DNA of 18,940 nt from an uncultured Lachnospiraceae bacterium (GTDB lineage: Bacteria > Bacillota > Clostridia > Lachnospirales > Lachnospiraceae), in assembly GCA_910585635.1 (NCBI GenBank), contig CAJUFE010000074.1:1-18940 (forward strand), written 5' to 3'. Below the pieces are notes generated by a model, which ran no database searches, was not told where the DNA came from, and saw nothing but the letters and a program-made list of their open reading frames with translations. The position numbers and the translations under genes are program-made. Of this stretch, positions 11,795 through 18,940 are shown one piece after another. Each line of letters begins with the position of its first letter. The stretch's first letter is position 1.

Positions 11795-12985
11795 TTACCC
11801 GATCGTGGACAGGACGCCCACTAACGGCAGCATCACGGAGAGCAGCACCAGCCCCACCGCCACGGCCAGGACCGCCACCATGGTGGGTTCGAACCTGGAG
11901 ATCACGCCGTCGATCGCGCCGTCGGCCTGCTGCTCATAATCCCCGGAGATATCTTCCATCACCCGGTCTAAGTGGCCGCTCCTGCTGCCTGTCTTGATCA
12001 TCTGTACGTGGAAGCCGGTGAACAGGCCGGTGGCCTTCATGGACTCATAATAGCCCTGGCCCTCTCCCAGCATCTGGCGGCAGGTACCGATCTTCTCTTC
12101 CACCAACTGGTTCTCCACCAGCTCCTCCGCCAGCTCCAGCCCCTTTTCCAGCTCCAGACCGCTGTGCAGGGTCAGAGCCAGGACCGAGGTGAAGCGGCGG
12201 TTGGCGATCGCTAAGGCGATCTTGCTCTTTCTCTTTACCCAGCCGATCAGCTTCTCCACAAAGGAGATCCGATGGCCCAGCTTTGTGAAGACCCAGACTG
12301 CTGCGCACACCACCATCACCACGGACCCCACTGCCAGCGCGATCCCGCTGAACGCGCCGCCAAAGCGGATCGCCGACTTCGCCACCGGAGAGATCTGAGC
12401 CCCCAGCTGGGAATACACATCCTCAAAGATCGGCATGACCTTTGCGAACAGCACAAAAAGCACCGCCAGCAGCATGAACACCATGATCACCGGATACGTG
12501 AGCGCGTTTTTGATGTTGCGCATCAGGAAAAACTCTTTTTCATAATACTCTGAAAGCGAGAGCATCATCTCTTCCATCGTACCGGTGCTCTGGCCCAGCT
12601 TGGCCATCTTGACCACATAGGGGGGGAAGGCCTTGGTATCCTCCAGCACCTTAAAGAAAGGATCTCCCAGCTCCACGCCTTCCGACATAAAGAGGAGCAT
12701 ATCCTTCTCCCACTGGGTCCCCGCGTCCTCGGCCATGATCGAAAGGCCTTCATCCAGAGGCACCGCGGCCTCCAATAGGAGGGCGATCTGCAGGCAGAAC
12801 GCCGATAACTCCTGGCTCTGGTACCGGTTCACGGCCCGCCTCTTGCTGTCCTTTTCTTTCGCCTCTTTCTTTTTCTCTCCTGCATCGACCGGACCTTTTT
12901 CCGGTCCTCCTCCCAGGTCGGAGAAGGATCCCATATCCAGGTCTTCCGATCCCAGATCTGTCTGCATGTCAAAACCATTGTCCAC
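11795..12985 (-). CDS. pilC: Type IV pilus/type II secretion platform protein PilC/GspF
   Basis: This 396-aa inner-membrane platform protein couples the cytoplasmic ATPase to pilin assembly. Two GspF domains are visible: about 60-180 (ELSAFCLQIALLLEAAVPLDEGLSIMAED... MAKLGQSTGTMEEMM) and about 260-385 (FTSVLALTLHSGLELEKGLELAEE... MIKTGSRSGHLDRVM), each followed by hydrophobic spans (LTYPVIMVFMLLAVLFVLFA; IALAVGSVVMVVCAAVWVF; MVAVLAVAVGLVLLSVMLPL). The first ~55 residues are an extra acidic then lysine-rich tail not usual for the family. The start is GTG at 12985 with GGAGG 8 nt upstream. It appears to be the first gene of the pilus operon, preceded by a hairpin at 13027-13062. Confidence 0.95.
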   Translation of the reverse strand: MDNGFDMQTDLGSEDLDMGSFSDLGGGPEKGPVDAGEKKKEAKEKDSKRRAVNRYQSQELSAFCLQIALLLEAAVPLDEGLSIMAEDAGTQWEKDMLLFMSEGVELGDPFFKVLEDTKAFPPYVVKMAKLGQSTGTMEEMMLSLSEYYEKEFFLMRNIKNALTYPVIMVFMLLAVLFVLFAKVMPIFEDVYSQLGAQISPVAKSAIRFGGAFSGIALAVGSVVMVVCAAVWVFTKLGHRISFVEKLIGWVKRKSKIALAIANRRFTSVLALTLHSGLELEKGLELAEELVENQLVEEKIGTCRQMLGEGQGYYESMKATGLFTGFHVQMIKTGSRSGHLDRVMEDISGDYEQQADGAIDGVISRFEPTMVAVLAVAVGLVLLSVMLPLVGVLSTIG

Positions 12986-13026
12986 GAACGTATCCTCCGT
13001 TCTATTTCACTATCCTGTCATCCCTC

Positions 13027-13062
13027 GCCCGGGCAGCTATGCTATCTCAACAGCTCCCGGGC
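13027..13062 (-). other. Stable hairpin between the transglutaminase gene and pilC
   Basis: GCCCGGGCAGCT (13027-13038) pairs with AGCTCCCGGGC (13052-13062) with one bulged base, an 11-bp GC-rich stem and 13-nt loop. On the minus strand no T-run follows, so it is more likely an attenuator or mRNA-stability element than a standard terminator. Confidence 0.5.
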
Positions 13063-13079
13063 CTTAAGGGTCCCTGCGA

Positions 13080-13955
13080 TCAATACGCATATTTGGCCTG
13101 ATAAGAGCCGTCGCCTGCGCCAAGGGCGATCCCCCCGCTGGAAGCGAAGGTGGGATCCATCAGGCTCCAGTTCTGTCCGTCAAAATAGATCACGTTCTCC
13201 ACCCATCCCTGGTTCGGGAGATAGACGCTGATCCACGCATGGTACAGCTGCCCTGTATAGCCTACCACCAGCTTGGTGGGGATATCCTGGGCCCGCAGCA
13301 TGGCGGTCATCAGGGACGCATAATCAAAGCAGATCCCGTTCCTGGTGGCCAGGGTCGAATCCACGTTGGGCAGATAACCGCTCTGGACAGTGGCCGCCTT
13401 ATTGTGATCATAGGTCAGGTTCGTCACCACATAATCAAAAACATTGGTCACGATGCCCAGCTGATCTGCCGCTCCCGCCGCCACCTGGGCGCTCACAGCC
13501 ACGGCATTGCTGTTCTGGTTAAAGTTCACATATTGGTTGGGATACAAAAATGGGGAGAACTGGTTCTCTAAGTTCACCTGGACTGTCTGGCTGAAGGCCT
13601 GTGCGTACTGGTTCCCGCTGATGTTCTCAAAAACCTTGATCGTATAGCTGCCGTTGCCCTCGGTCAGCGGGAACACCTCATAGGCATCTCTGGCGTTCAG
13701 GTTATAGGTGTAGGTGGTCTGCTTGGTGACCTGCACCTTGATCTTCCCGTTGCTGCCCGTGTACTTGACCATCACATAGCCCTGGTCTGTGTGGGATGCG
13801 TCCATCGTGACCTTCCCATTCCCGTAAGTGGTCGAACCAGATGCCACCGGCGTGCGGACCATACCGTAAGCGGTCATGGGTGCGGTGGCTAAACAGAGTG
13901 CGGCCAACACAGCCGCTGCTTTCTTCTTGCCAGATAAACGCATGAACTTTCTCAT
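13080..13955 (-). CDS. Secreted transglutaminase-like (cysteine protease fold) protein
   Basis: This 291-aa exported protein has a clear signal peptide (MRKFMRLSGKKKAAAVLAALCLATAPMTAYG, cleavage near 30), a beta-rich middle (about 35-130, VMVKYTGSNGKIKVQVTKQTT) and a transglutaminase-like domain (about 165-280). The likely catalytic triad is Cys209 (RNGICFDYASL), His239 (YHAWISVY) and Asp267 (LMDPTF). Bacterial members act as peptidases or cross-linking enzymes on the cell surface; the substrate here is unknown. AGGAAGG before ATG 13955 sets the start; a longer frame to 14012 lacks a site. It has its own extended -10 promoter and lies directly upstream of the pilus operon, so a role at the envelope or on pili is possible but unproven. 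Confidence 0.9.
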   Translation of the reverse strand: MRKFMRLSGKKKAAAVLAALCLATAPMTAYGMVRTPVASGSTTYGNGKVTMDASHTDQGYVMVKYTGSNGKIKVQVTKQTTYTYNLNARDAYEVFPLTEGNGSYTIKVFENISGNQYAQAFSQTVQVNLENQFSPFLYPNQYVNFNQNSNAVAVSAQVAAGAADQLGIVTNVFDYVVTNLTYDHNKAATVQSGYLPNVDSTLATRNGICFDYASLMTAMLRAQDIPTKLVVGYTGQLYHAWISVYLPNQGWVENVIYFDGQNWSLMDPTFASSGGIALGAGDGSYQAKYAY

Positions 13956-14012
13956 AATATTACCTTCCTCTCTATGATATGTTAGATGATACAGGTCCTT
14001 TGCATCATCCAT

Positions 14013-14021
14013 ATTATAACA
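14013..14021 (-). promoter_or_regulatory. Extended -10 promoter of the transglutaminase-like gene
   Basis: The minus strand reads TGTTATAAT (14021-14013), a perfect -10 with the TGn extension; no good -35 is seen. It lies about 60 bp upstream of the start codon. Confidence 0.6.
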
Positions 14022-14043
14022 TTTTAAGGGATCGGAGCCATTG

Positions 14044-14072
14044 AAAAAATCTTGATCTTTTCTTACAGATCA
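14044..14072 (-). terminator. Terminator after the cysS-mrnC-rlmB group
   Basis: On the minus strand TGATCT (14072-14067) and AGATCA (14058-14053) pair around an 8-nt loop, followed by AGATTTTTTC. A second GC-rich hairpin (CCGGCC...GGCCGG, about 14085-14122) lies immediately after the rlmB stop. Confidence 0.6.
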
Positions 14073-14120
14073 TTTACCTCATCGGCCGGCCATCCCCTTT
14101 GGCTCTTTGGGGCAGGCCGG

Positions 14121-14870
14121 TCAGGGCGCGGCCTGCAGGCGCTGCCGCAGGATCTCATAGGCTAAGACCCCTGCCGCCACGGAAGCGTTCAGGGACTCGA
14201 TCTGGCCGCGCATGGGGATGGCGGCGGTCATGTCACAGGCCTCCCGGACCCGTCTGCCCACGCCCTCCCCTTCATTCCCGATCACCATGCCGATCGGACC
14301 GGTGAGCTTCAGATCGTACATACATGTCCCGCCCATATCCGCGCAGACGAACCAGAGCCCCTTTTTCTTCAGATCCTCTATGGCCGCCGTCAGGTTCGTC
14401 ACCTTGGCTACCGGGGTGTGGTTCAGCGCCCCGGCCGAGGTCCTGGCTACCACAGCGGTCAGTCCCGCCGCCCTGCGCTTCGGGATGATGACCCCGTGGG
14501 CTCCGGCAAGATTGGCCGTGCGGATGATCGCGCCCAGGTTATAGGGATCCTCGATGCCGTCTAAGAGGATCAGGAAGGGTGGCTCCCCCTTCTTTTCGGC
14601 CGCGTCCAGCATATCCTGGATCTCCCCATAGGCATAAGCGGCCCCGCGGGCGATCACGCCCTGGTGCTTCCCGGTGGCGGACATCTGGTCCAGCCGTTCT
14701 CTGGACACATAGGTGATGATGGTATCTTGTTTTCTGGCCTCCCGGACGATCGACATCATCGGACCGTCATGACAGCCGTCCAATACGAACAGCTTGTCGA
14801 TCGGCTTTCCGGCGCGGAAGGCCTCCAGGACGGCGTTGCGTCCCTCTATCGTTGATCCTTCTTGTTCCAT
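14121..14870 (-). CDS. rlmB: 23S rRNA (guanosine-2'-O)-methyltransferase RlmB (TrmH/SpoU family)
   Basis: This 249-aa SpoU-family methyltransferase uses S-adenosylmethionine to methylate a ribose 2'-OH in 23S rRNA. Residues about 1-75 form the SpoU substrate-binding domain (IEGRNAVLEAFRAGKPIDKLFV). The catalytic trefoil-knot domain shows motif 1 (DPYNLGAIIRTANLAGAHGVII, with Asn and Arg), motif 2 (GPIGMVIGNEGEGVG) and motif 3 (IPMRGQIESLNASVAAGVLAYEILRQR). Assignment to RlmB rather than another TrmH-type enzyme rests on length and on its place after cysS and mrnC, a conserved Firmicutes order. GAAGGGA lies upstream of the ATG. Confidence 0.93.
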   Translation of the reverse strand: MEQEGSTIEGRNAVLEAFRAGKPIDKLFVLDGCHDGPMMSIVREARKQDTIITYVSRERLDQMSATGKHQGVIARGAAYAYGEIQDMLDAAEKKGEPPFLILLDGIEDPYNLGAIIRTANLAGAHGVIIPKRRAAGLTAVVARTSAGALNHTPVAKVTNLTAAIEDLKKKGLWFVCADMGGTCMYDLKLTGPIGMVIGNEGEGVGRRVREACDMTAAIPMRGQIESLNASVAAGVLAYEILRQRLQAAP

Positions 14871-14949
14871 GGTCGTTCCCTTCTATGAAAGTATATTACG
14901 GTGGGGCGGCGCCAGGCCCCATCCCCGCTGCCTGACCGGCCAGCCGGAT

Positions 14950-15393
14950 CTAGTCCCCCTCCAGCTGCTCCAGCCCCAGGCTCACCAGCTCGATGAGACG
15001 TTCGAACTGCTCCGTTAAGAACAGCCAGCCGACCAGCGCCTCAAAGCCGGTGGCAAGGCGGTAGTCTGTGATGGAGGCGTTCTTAGCAGAGGTGGCCGAC
15101 TTGGCGTTGCGGCCCCGCTTGAACACGGCCAGCTCTTGTGGGCGCAGCTGCTCCTTTAGGAGATGGCTCATATGGGCCTGGGCCTGGGCGCATACCAGAT
15201 GGGAGCTGCTCTTGTGGAGCTTGCTGACCTGGACATTCCCCTTATCCACCACCTTTGTGCGCACCATGACCTCATAGACCGCGTCGCCGATGTAGGCCAG
15301 CACCAGGGGGGAGTAGGTGTCCACATCCGCCCCGGTGAGCTTCATGGCTCTCTTATAGTAGCTCAAAAGGTCTTCGGTCATACCCTCTTCCAT
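14950..15393 (-). CDS. mrnC: Mini-ribonuclease III
   Basis: This 147-aa RNase III-like catalytic domain lacks the double-stranded RNA-binding domain. Mini-III trims 23S rRNA precursors in Firmicutes. The catalytic helix carries LVLAYIGDAVYEVMVRTKVV (acidic Asp in the family's conserved position), and a second region SATSAKNASITDYRLATGFEALVGWLFL carries the conserved A-TGFEALVG-L motif. The start (15393) overlaps the 3' end of cysS by 16 nt, implying coupled translation. The cysS-mrnC-rlmB order is typical. Confidence 0.95.
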   Translation of the reverse strand: MEEGMTEDLLSYYKRAMKLTGADVDTYSPLVLAYIGDAVYEVMVRTKVVDKGNVQVSKLHKSSSHLVCAQAQAHMSHLLKEQLRPQELAVFKRGRNAKSATSAKNASITDYRLATGFEALVGWLFLTEQFERLIELVSLGLEQLEGD

Positions 15394-16787
15394 TTTACGC
15401 CTTCTCTGGTATCCTCCAGCACGATCCCCATGGCGGAAAGCTTCCCCCGCAGCTGGTCGGCAAGGGCAAAGTTCTTTTCCTTCCGCGCCTGCTGCCTGGC
15501 GGCGATCATCTGCTCGATCTCTTCATCCAGCACCTCTGCCTTGCGCTCTGTGATGATCCCTAAACAGTCGCACAGCTTCTGGATCTGCCCCCGCAGCCGG
15601 GCGGCAAGGGCCTTGGAGCTTTCCTCGGTCACAGCGGTATTCGCCAGCTTGACGATCTCGAACAGGGCCGAGACCGCGTCTGCCGTATTAAAATCGTCGT
15701 CCATCGCCCCTTCAAACTTCTCCACCAGGGCCTTTAGCGCCGCGTCCTGCTCCTCCTCGCCCGCTTTGAGGGTATCGCCCGATACCTTAGCCAGCAGCCC
15801 GTCCAGACGCTCCACAGCGGTCAGGATCCTCTCCAGGCCGTTCTTGGAGGCCTCCATCAGATCCGCGCTGAAGTTCAAGGGGCTCCTGTAATGGGCGCTG
15901 AGCATAAAGAACCGGAGGACCTGCAGATCGTAGCGTTCACTGATCTCCCGGACCGTGAAGAAATTCCCCAGGGACTTGGACATCTTCTTATTATCGATGT
16001 TCAAAAAACCATTGTGCATCCAATAGGTGGCAAAGGGCTTTCCATTAGCCGCCTCGCTCTGGGCGATCTCATTCTCATGGTGAGGGAAGATCAGGTCCTC
16101 CCCGCCTGCATGGATATCGATCTGATCGCCCAGATACTTCTTCGCCATGACCGAACACTCGATATGCCATCCGGGACGCCCCTGGCACCAGGGGGACTCC
16201 CAGTAAGGCTCCCCCTCCTTCTTCGGCTTCCAGAGCACGAAATCATTGGGGTCCTCCTTATCCTCCTCGCCGGTCACCTTCAGCTCACGGAAGCCGGACT
16301 GGAGCTCGTCTAGGTTCTTATGGGACAGCTTTCCGTAATCCTTAAAGGACTTGACCCGGAAATATACCGTGCCGTCCTTCGCCACGTAGGCATGGCCCTT
16401 GTCGATCAAGGTCTGGATCATCGCGAGCATCCCGTCGATCTCTTCTGTGGCCAGGGGATGGGTGGTGGCCGGCCGCACGTTCATGCCCGCCATATCCTTC
16501 TTGCACTCTGCGATATAACGCTTGGAGATCACATCCGCGTCCACGCCCTCCTCTATGGCCTTCTTGATGATCTTATCATCCACGTCCGTAAAATTCGAGA
16601 CAAAGTCCACTTCATAGCCTTTATACTCAAGATACCGCCGCACCGTGTCAAATATGATCATGGGACGGGCATTCCCGATATGGATCAGGTTATACACCGT
16701 AGGGCCGCACACATAGATCTTCACCCTCCCGGGCTCTAAAGGCACAAAGCTCTCTTTCTGTCTGCTCAATGTGTTAAAGATCTTCAT
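15378..16787 (-). CDS. cysS: Cysteinyl-tRNA synthetase
   Basis: This 469-aa class I aminoacyl-tRNA synthetase charges tRNA-Cys. Visible features are the zinc ligand Cys27 (YVCGPTVYN), the HIGH-type motif HIGN (36-39), CQGRPGWHIECSVMA and GGEDLIFPHHENEIAQSEA carrying further zinc ligands, KMSKS in NKKMSKSLGNF, and a C-terminal helical DALR-like domain. The length is normal. ATG at 16787 begins the canonical MKIFNTLSR; the frame is open 26 codons further upstream without support. It follows ispF after a 253-bp GC-rich spacer. No T-box leader was recognised upstream. Confidence 0.97.
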   Translation of the reverse strand: MKIFNTLSRQKESFVPLEPGRVKIYVCGPTVYNLIHIGNARPMIIFDTVRRYLEYKGYEVDFVSNFTDVDDKIIKKAIEEGVDADVISKRYIAECKKDMAGMNVRPATTHPLATEEIDGMLAMIQTLIDKGHAYVAKDGTVYFRVKSFKDYGKLSHKNLDELQSGFRELKVTGEEDKEDPNDFVLWKPKKEGEPYWESPWCQGRPGWHIECSVMAKKYLGDQIDIHAGGEDLIFPHHENEIAQSEAANGKPFATYWMHNGFLNIDNKKMSKSLGNFFTVREISERYDLQVLRFFMLSAHYRSPLNFSADLMEASKNGLERILTAVERLDGLLAKVSGDTLKAGEEEQDAALKALVEKFEGAMDDDFNTADAVSALFEIVKLANTAVTEESSKALAARLRGQIQKLCDCLGIITERKAEVLDEEIEQMIAARQQARKEKNFALADQLRGKLSAMGIVLEDTREGVKWKRV

Positions 16788-17040
16788 CTTCTCTTTCCCT
16801 TCCTGCCAGCTCGCCTGGTGCGCCGTTTGCACCGGCTGCTTTATATTTCTGCCAGAGATGCGCAAGGTGGCCCTCCCAAAGGCCAGCGGTCACCGTCAAA
16901 GACGGCACGGCCACAGGAGCGACGGGCTCCGCAAAGAGCGCCACAGCCGCAGAGCTGCCGGGCTCACCCAAAGAGTACCGCGCCCGCAGAGCTACCAGGC
17001 TCCGCAGAGACCAAGCCCGTAGATCCTCGGCCCCAGGAGT
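16788..17040. other. GC-rich spacer with degenerate ~36-bp repeats between cysS and ispF
   Basis: No convincing gene lies here. On the minus strand two adjacent units of 36-37 bp starting GAGCC(T/C)GG(T/C)AGCTCTGCGG and ending CTCTTTG recur around 16935-17005, with a partial third start (GAGCCCGTCGCT). They encode repeated EPGSSA-like phrases but are out of frame with one another by one base. This suggests a decayed repetitive coding tail or a low-complexity spacer. Confidence 0.5.
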
Positions 17041-17658
17041 CTATCTCCGGCTGCTGCCCGGGCAGCCCGGGCAACTCTGGCAGTCCCTCCTGTCAAGGCG
17101 CAGACTGCCGGACAGATCGTCCATGCCTTCCGGCCCTACGGTCACGGTCTCCCCCACATCCTCTGCACCATAATAACAATAGTTTGCCACTTCTGTCAAT
17201 AACACGATCGCCTGAGATGCGATCCCTTCTCCGGTCCCCGTGAACCCTAAGCCCTCCTCTGTGGTCGCCTTCACGCTCACCTGCTCTTTTTTCAGCGACA
17301 GAGCCGCCGCGATATTGGCCGCCATGGCAGGGCGGTAGGCTGCCAGCTTCGGCCTCTGGGCCACGATCGTGGCATCGATGTTCTCGATCACATAGTGATG
17401 GCGGTCTAAGAGCTGCCCTACCATCTCCAGCAAACGGATACTGGAGATCCCTTCGTACTGGGGATCTGTATCCGGAAAATGCTGCCCGATATCGCCGAGC
17501 GCTGCCGCCCCCAAGAGTGCATCCATCACGGCATGGACCAGCACATCCGCATCAGAATGGCCTAAAAGTCCCTTTTCATAAGGGATCTCCACCCCGCCCA
17601 GGATCAACCTCCTGCCTTCCACCAGCCGGTGTACATCATATCCCTGTCCGATCCTCAT
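17041..17658 (-). CDS. ispF: 2-C-methyl-D-erythritol 2,4-cyclodiphosphate synthase with C-terminal Cys extension
   Basis: This enzyme of the methylerythritol phosphate pathway forms the cyclic diphosphate on the way to isoprenoids. The core (residues about 1-157) is standard: GYDVHRL with metal ligands Asp8 and His10, LLGHSDADVLVHAVMDALLGA with His42, GQHFPDTD, and the C-terminal ATTEEGLGFTGTGEGIASQA. Family members are about 155-160 aa; this one is 205. The extra 47 residues (from about 159) are unlike the family and end DCQSCPGCPGSSRR, a CxxCxxC cluster encoded by a CCCGGGC repeat. This may be a real metal-binding tail or loss of the original stop. GGAGAG precedes the ATG. It lies 27 nt after the lipid kinase gene. 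Confidence 0.93.
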   Translation of the reverse strand: MRIGQGYDVHRLVEGRRLILGGVEIPYEKGLLGHSDADVLVHAVMDALLGAAALGDIGQHFPDTDPQYEGISSIRLLEMVGQLLDRHHYVIENIDATIVAQRPKLAAYRPAMAANIAAALSLKKEQVSVKATTEEGLGFTGTGEGIASQAIVLLTEVANYCYYGAEDVGETVTVGPEGMDDLSGSLRLDRRDCQSCPGCPGSSRR

Positions 17659-17685
17659 ATGCTCTTCTCTCCTCTCTGCACGCCC

Positions 17686-18606
17686 CTACACGATCACCCG
17701 GAGCTTCTTCTCGATACACTGAGCCTGCAGATCTGACCAGACCCCGCAGTCTTCCCCGTCTGCATGGGACGCCATGGGGCGGTCCACGTGCATAAAGGCC
17801 TCCCGGCATTTATAGGTGCGGATCCCTGTGCGGCCCCGTTTGCGCAGGAAGAGGGCAGACAGCATGATGGTGAACAGCCGCCATTTGCTCACATGATCCA
17901 CCACACAGACCGACAGGCAGCCGTCATCCCCGTTCGCCTGGGGAGCCAGCTGGAATCCGCCCTCAAAGGGCAGGATATGGGCCGATATAAAATAGATATG
18001 GTTGAACTCCACCTTACGTGTCCGGTCTAAGATGATATAGCCCTTGACCGGCTTTGCCCGTATCAGCTTCTTTAGGCCGACCAGGATACAGACCGGCTGC
18101 TCCAGGCCCAGCATGCGGACCGGCCTCTTTACCGGGACATCCAAAAGCTCCCGGCAGACGGACGCGTCCATCCCGATCCCTGCGCTGACCGCGAACCTGC
18201 GGTGCTCCGCCCTGCTCCCCAAGGTCAGCACGCCATAATCTAAAAGACGGTAAGATCTGGACGCCAGCACCCGCTTCAGCCCCTCTTTCGGCGTCATGGG
18301 CAGCTTAAGGCTCCTTGCAAGGTCATTATTGCGGCCCGCCGCGATATAACCTAAGGTGATCTTGCCGCCAAAAGCCAGGCCATCCAGGACCTCGTTCAAA
18401 GTCCCGCCTCCGCCCACGATCACGATCGACTTCGGCTCCCGGCTCCCCTCCGTGATCGTCCGGGCAAAACGCCTAGCGTCCCCCGGTCTGGCTGTGAGAT
18501 AGCTCTCATACTCTACCTTCCCCCTCTTCAGCGCTCTTTCTAATCTGATCCATATCTTCGCGCCCCCTCCATAGTGCGAATATGGGTTCACTATAAAAAA
18601 AACCAT
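17686..18606 (-). CDS. Diacylglycerol kinase family lipid kinase (DagK/YegS-like)
   Basis: This 306-aa lipid/sphingoid-kinase-fold enzyme is expected to transfer phosphate from ATP to diacylglycerol or a related lipid at the membrane. The N-terminus FFIVNPYSHYGGGAKIW matches the family's NP.sg.g..., the nucleotide motif reads IVIVGGGGTLNEV (GGGGT instead of the more common GGDGT), followed by LGYIAAGRNNDLARSL (family P-G-T-xND-ARsL; here less canonical) and a C-terminal ASHADGE. The substrate cannot be told. The ATG at 18606 is 7 nt after AGGAGG; the adjacent TTG at 18609 is an alternative. An extended -10 promoter (18651-18659) lies about 50 bp upstream, heading a transcript that likely includes ispF. 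Confidence 0.88.
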   Translation of the reverse strand: MVFFIVNPYSHYGGGAKIWIRLERALKRGKVEYESYLTARPGDARRFARTITEGSREPKSIVIVGGGGTLNEVLDGLAFGGKITLGYIAAGRNNDLARSLKLPMTPKEGLKRVLASRSYRLLDYGVLTLGSRAEHRRFAVSAGIGMDASVCRELLDVPVKRPVRMLGLEQPVCILVGLKKLIRAKPVKGYIILDRTRKVEFNHIYFISAHILPFEGGFQLAPQANGDDGCLSVCVVDHVSKWRLFTIMLSALFLRKRGRTGIRTYKCREAFMHVDRPMASHADGEDCGVWSDLQAQCIEKKLRVIV

Positions 18607-18650
18607 CAAAAGCCTCCTAAGCTACAACCCCACATTACATATACGTTGCT

Positions 18651-18659
18651 ATTATAGCA
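18651..18659 (-). promoter_or_regulatory. Extended -10 promoter of the lipid kinase-ispF transcript
   Basis: The minus strand reads TGCTATAAT (18659-18651), a consensus -10 with TGn extension and a T-rich region upstream; no strong -35 box. Confidence 0.65.
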
Positions 18660-18796
18660 CAAAATCATAAAAAAGCGAGATATTCCCTACAGTTTTTCCT
18701 GCGTTCCTTTCCCGCATGGCCGCTGTCCACTCCCACACCGCTCGCCGGATCGGTCGGGCCAGGAGCCAGGATCCGAAAAAAAACATCAAAAAAGTG

Positions 18797-18825
18797 TTGA
18801 CGATCTCGACAATGCGAGTTATACT
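18797..18825 (+). promoter_or_regulatory. Promoter of tRNA-Val
   Basis: TTGACG (18797-18802), 17 bp, TATACT (18820-18825). The start would be near 18832, about 55 nt before the tRNA. Confidence 0.8.
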
Positions 18826-18886
18826 GTGAAAGCGGTCGCGATAAGGCAGGGAGCTGGAGAGCAGAGCCCCAAAGCGTACGTGTCAT

Positions 18887-18940
18887 GGGGTCTTAGCTCA
18901 GCTGGGAGAGCATCTGCCTTACAAGCAGAGGGTCACAGGT
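18887..18940 (+). tRNA. tRNA-Val(TAC), cut by the window end
   Basis: GGGGTCT acceptor strand, TA, D-stem GCTC/GAGC, anticodon stem TCTGC/GCAGA with loop CTTACAA (anticodon TAC) and the start of the T-stem (ACAGG) are visible. The 3' end lies outside the window. Confidence 0.95.

Noticed and set aside
15163..16739. Long plus-strand open frames across mrnC and cysS
   Set aside because: Both genes on the minus strand are unmistakable; these frames are GC-driven shadows.
16774..16971. 65-aa minus-strand ORF between ispF and cysS
   Set aside because: It overlaps the cysS start in another frame, is low-complexity and derives from the degenerate repeats.
16788..17040. T-box riboswitch upstream of cysS
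   Set aside because: No T-box consensus sequence or terminator/antiterminator pair was found on the minus strand.
18665..18886. 73-aa minus-strand open frame between the lipid kinase and tRNA-Val
   Set aside because: It covers the tRNA-Val promoter region, has no ribosome binding site and an unconvincing sequence.

Overview
The window looks like the chromosome of a Gram-positive anaerobe of the class Clostridia, probably Lachnospiraceae-like. This is judged from the gene set, the strong AGGAGG-type ribosome binding sites, the TTGACA/TATAAT promoters and a gene order typical of Firmicutes (lipid kinase, ispF, cysS, mrnC, rlmB). No species can be named from the sequence alone.

Region 1 (1 to about 5910) is the right-hand part of an integrated mobile element. 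It ends at a tyrosine integrase beside the 3' end of a tRNA-Thr gene, the usual attachment arrangement. The left end is not visible. It carries: a winged-helix-like protein of unknown function; a minus-strand pair (small HTH regulator and a coiled-coil protein) divergent from an XRE-family regulator; a compact four-gene run (unknown 90-aa protein, DUF4160 protein, ImmA/IrrE-type metallopeptidase, antitoxin-like small protein); an unlisted 26-aa membrane toxin opposed by a strongly promoted antisense RNA (type I toxin-antitoxin); a RhuM-family gene between imperfect direct repeats; a large hairpin; and the integrase. Base composition is mosaic, with the XRE regulator and rhuM clearly AT-richer than the host genes.

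Region 2 (about 5913 to 8483) holds tRNA-Thr with its promoter, a small acidic protein, a DUF4397-type protein, a 31-bp tandem repeat array, and L-lactate dehydrogenase.

Region 3 (8621 to 12985, minus strand) is a type IV pilus or pseudopilus operon, in transcription order: a PilC/GspF platform protein, an unknown membrane protein, a DUF4860 protein, a prepilin-like protein, another single-span protein and the PilT retraction ATPase. No PilB/GspE assembly ATPase or prepilin peptidase is in view. A secreted transglutaminase-like protein (13080 to 13955) lies just upstream.

Region 4 (14121 to 18606, minus strand) is housekeeping: a diacylglycerol-kinase-family enzyme and ispF, then cysS, mrnC (overlapping cysS) and rlmB. 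The right edge holds a promoter and the start of a tRNA-Val gene.

The most striking item is the toxin/antisense cassette at 3217 to 3498. Two convergent promoters sit in 25-bp inverted repeats that match at 22 positions, so both RNAs are predicted to begin with the same 12-nt tag, and the toxin mRNA could fold its 5' end onto its own 3' untranslated region.
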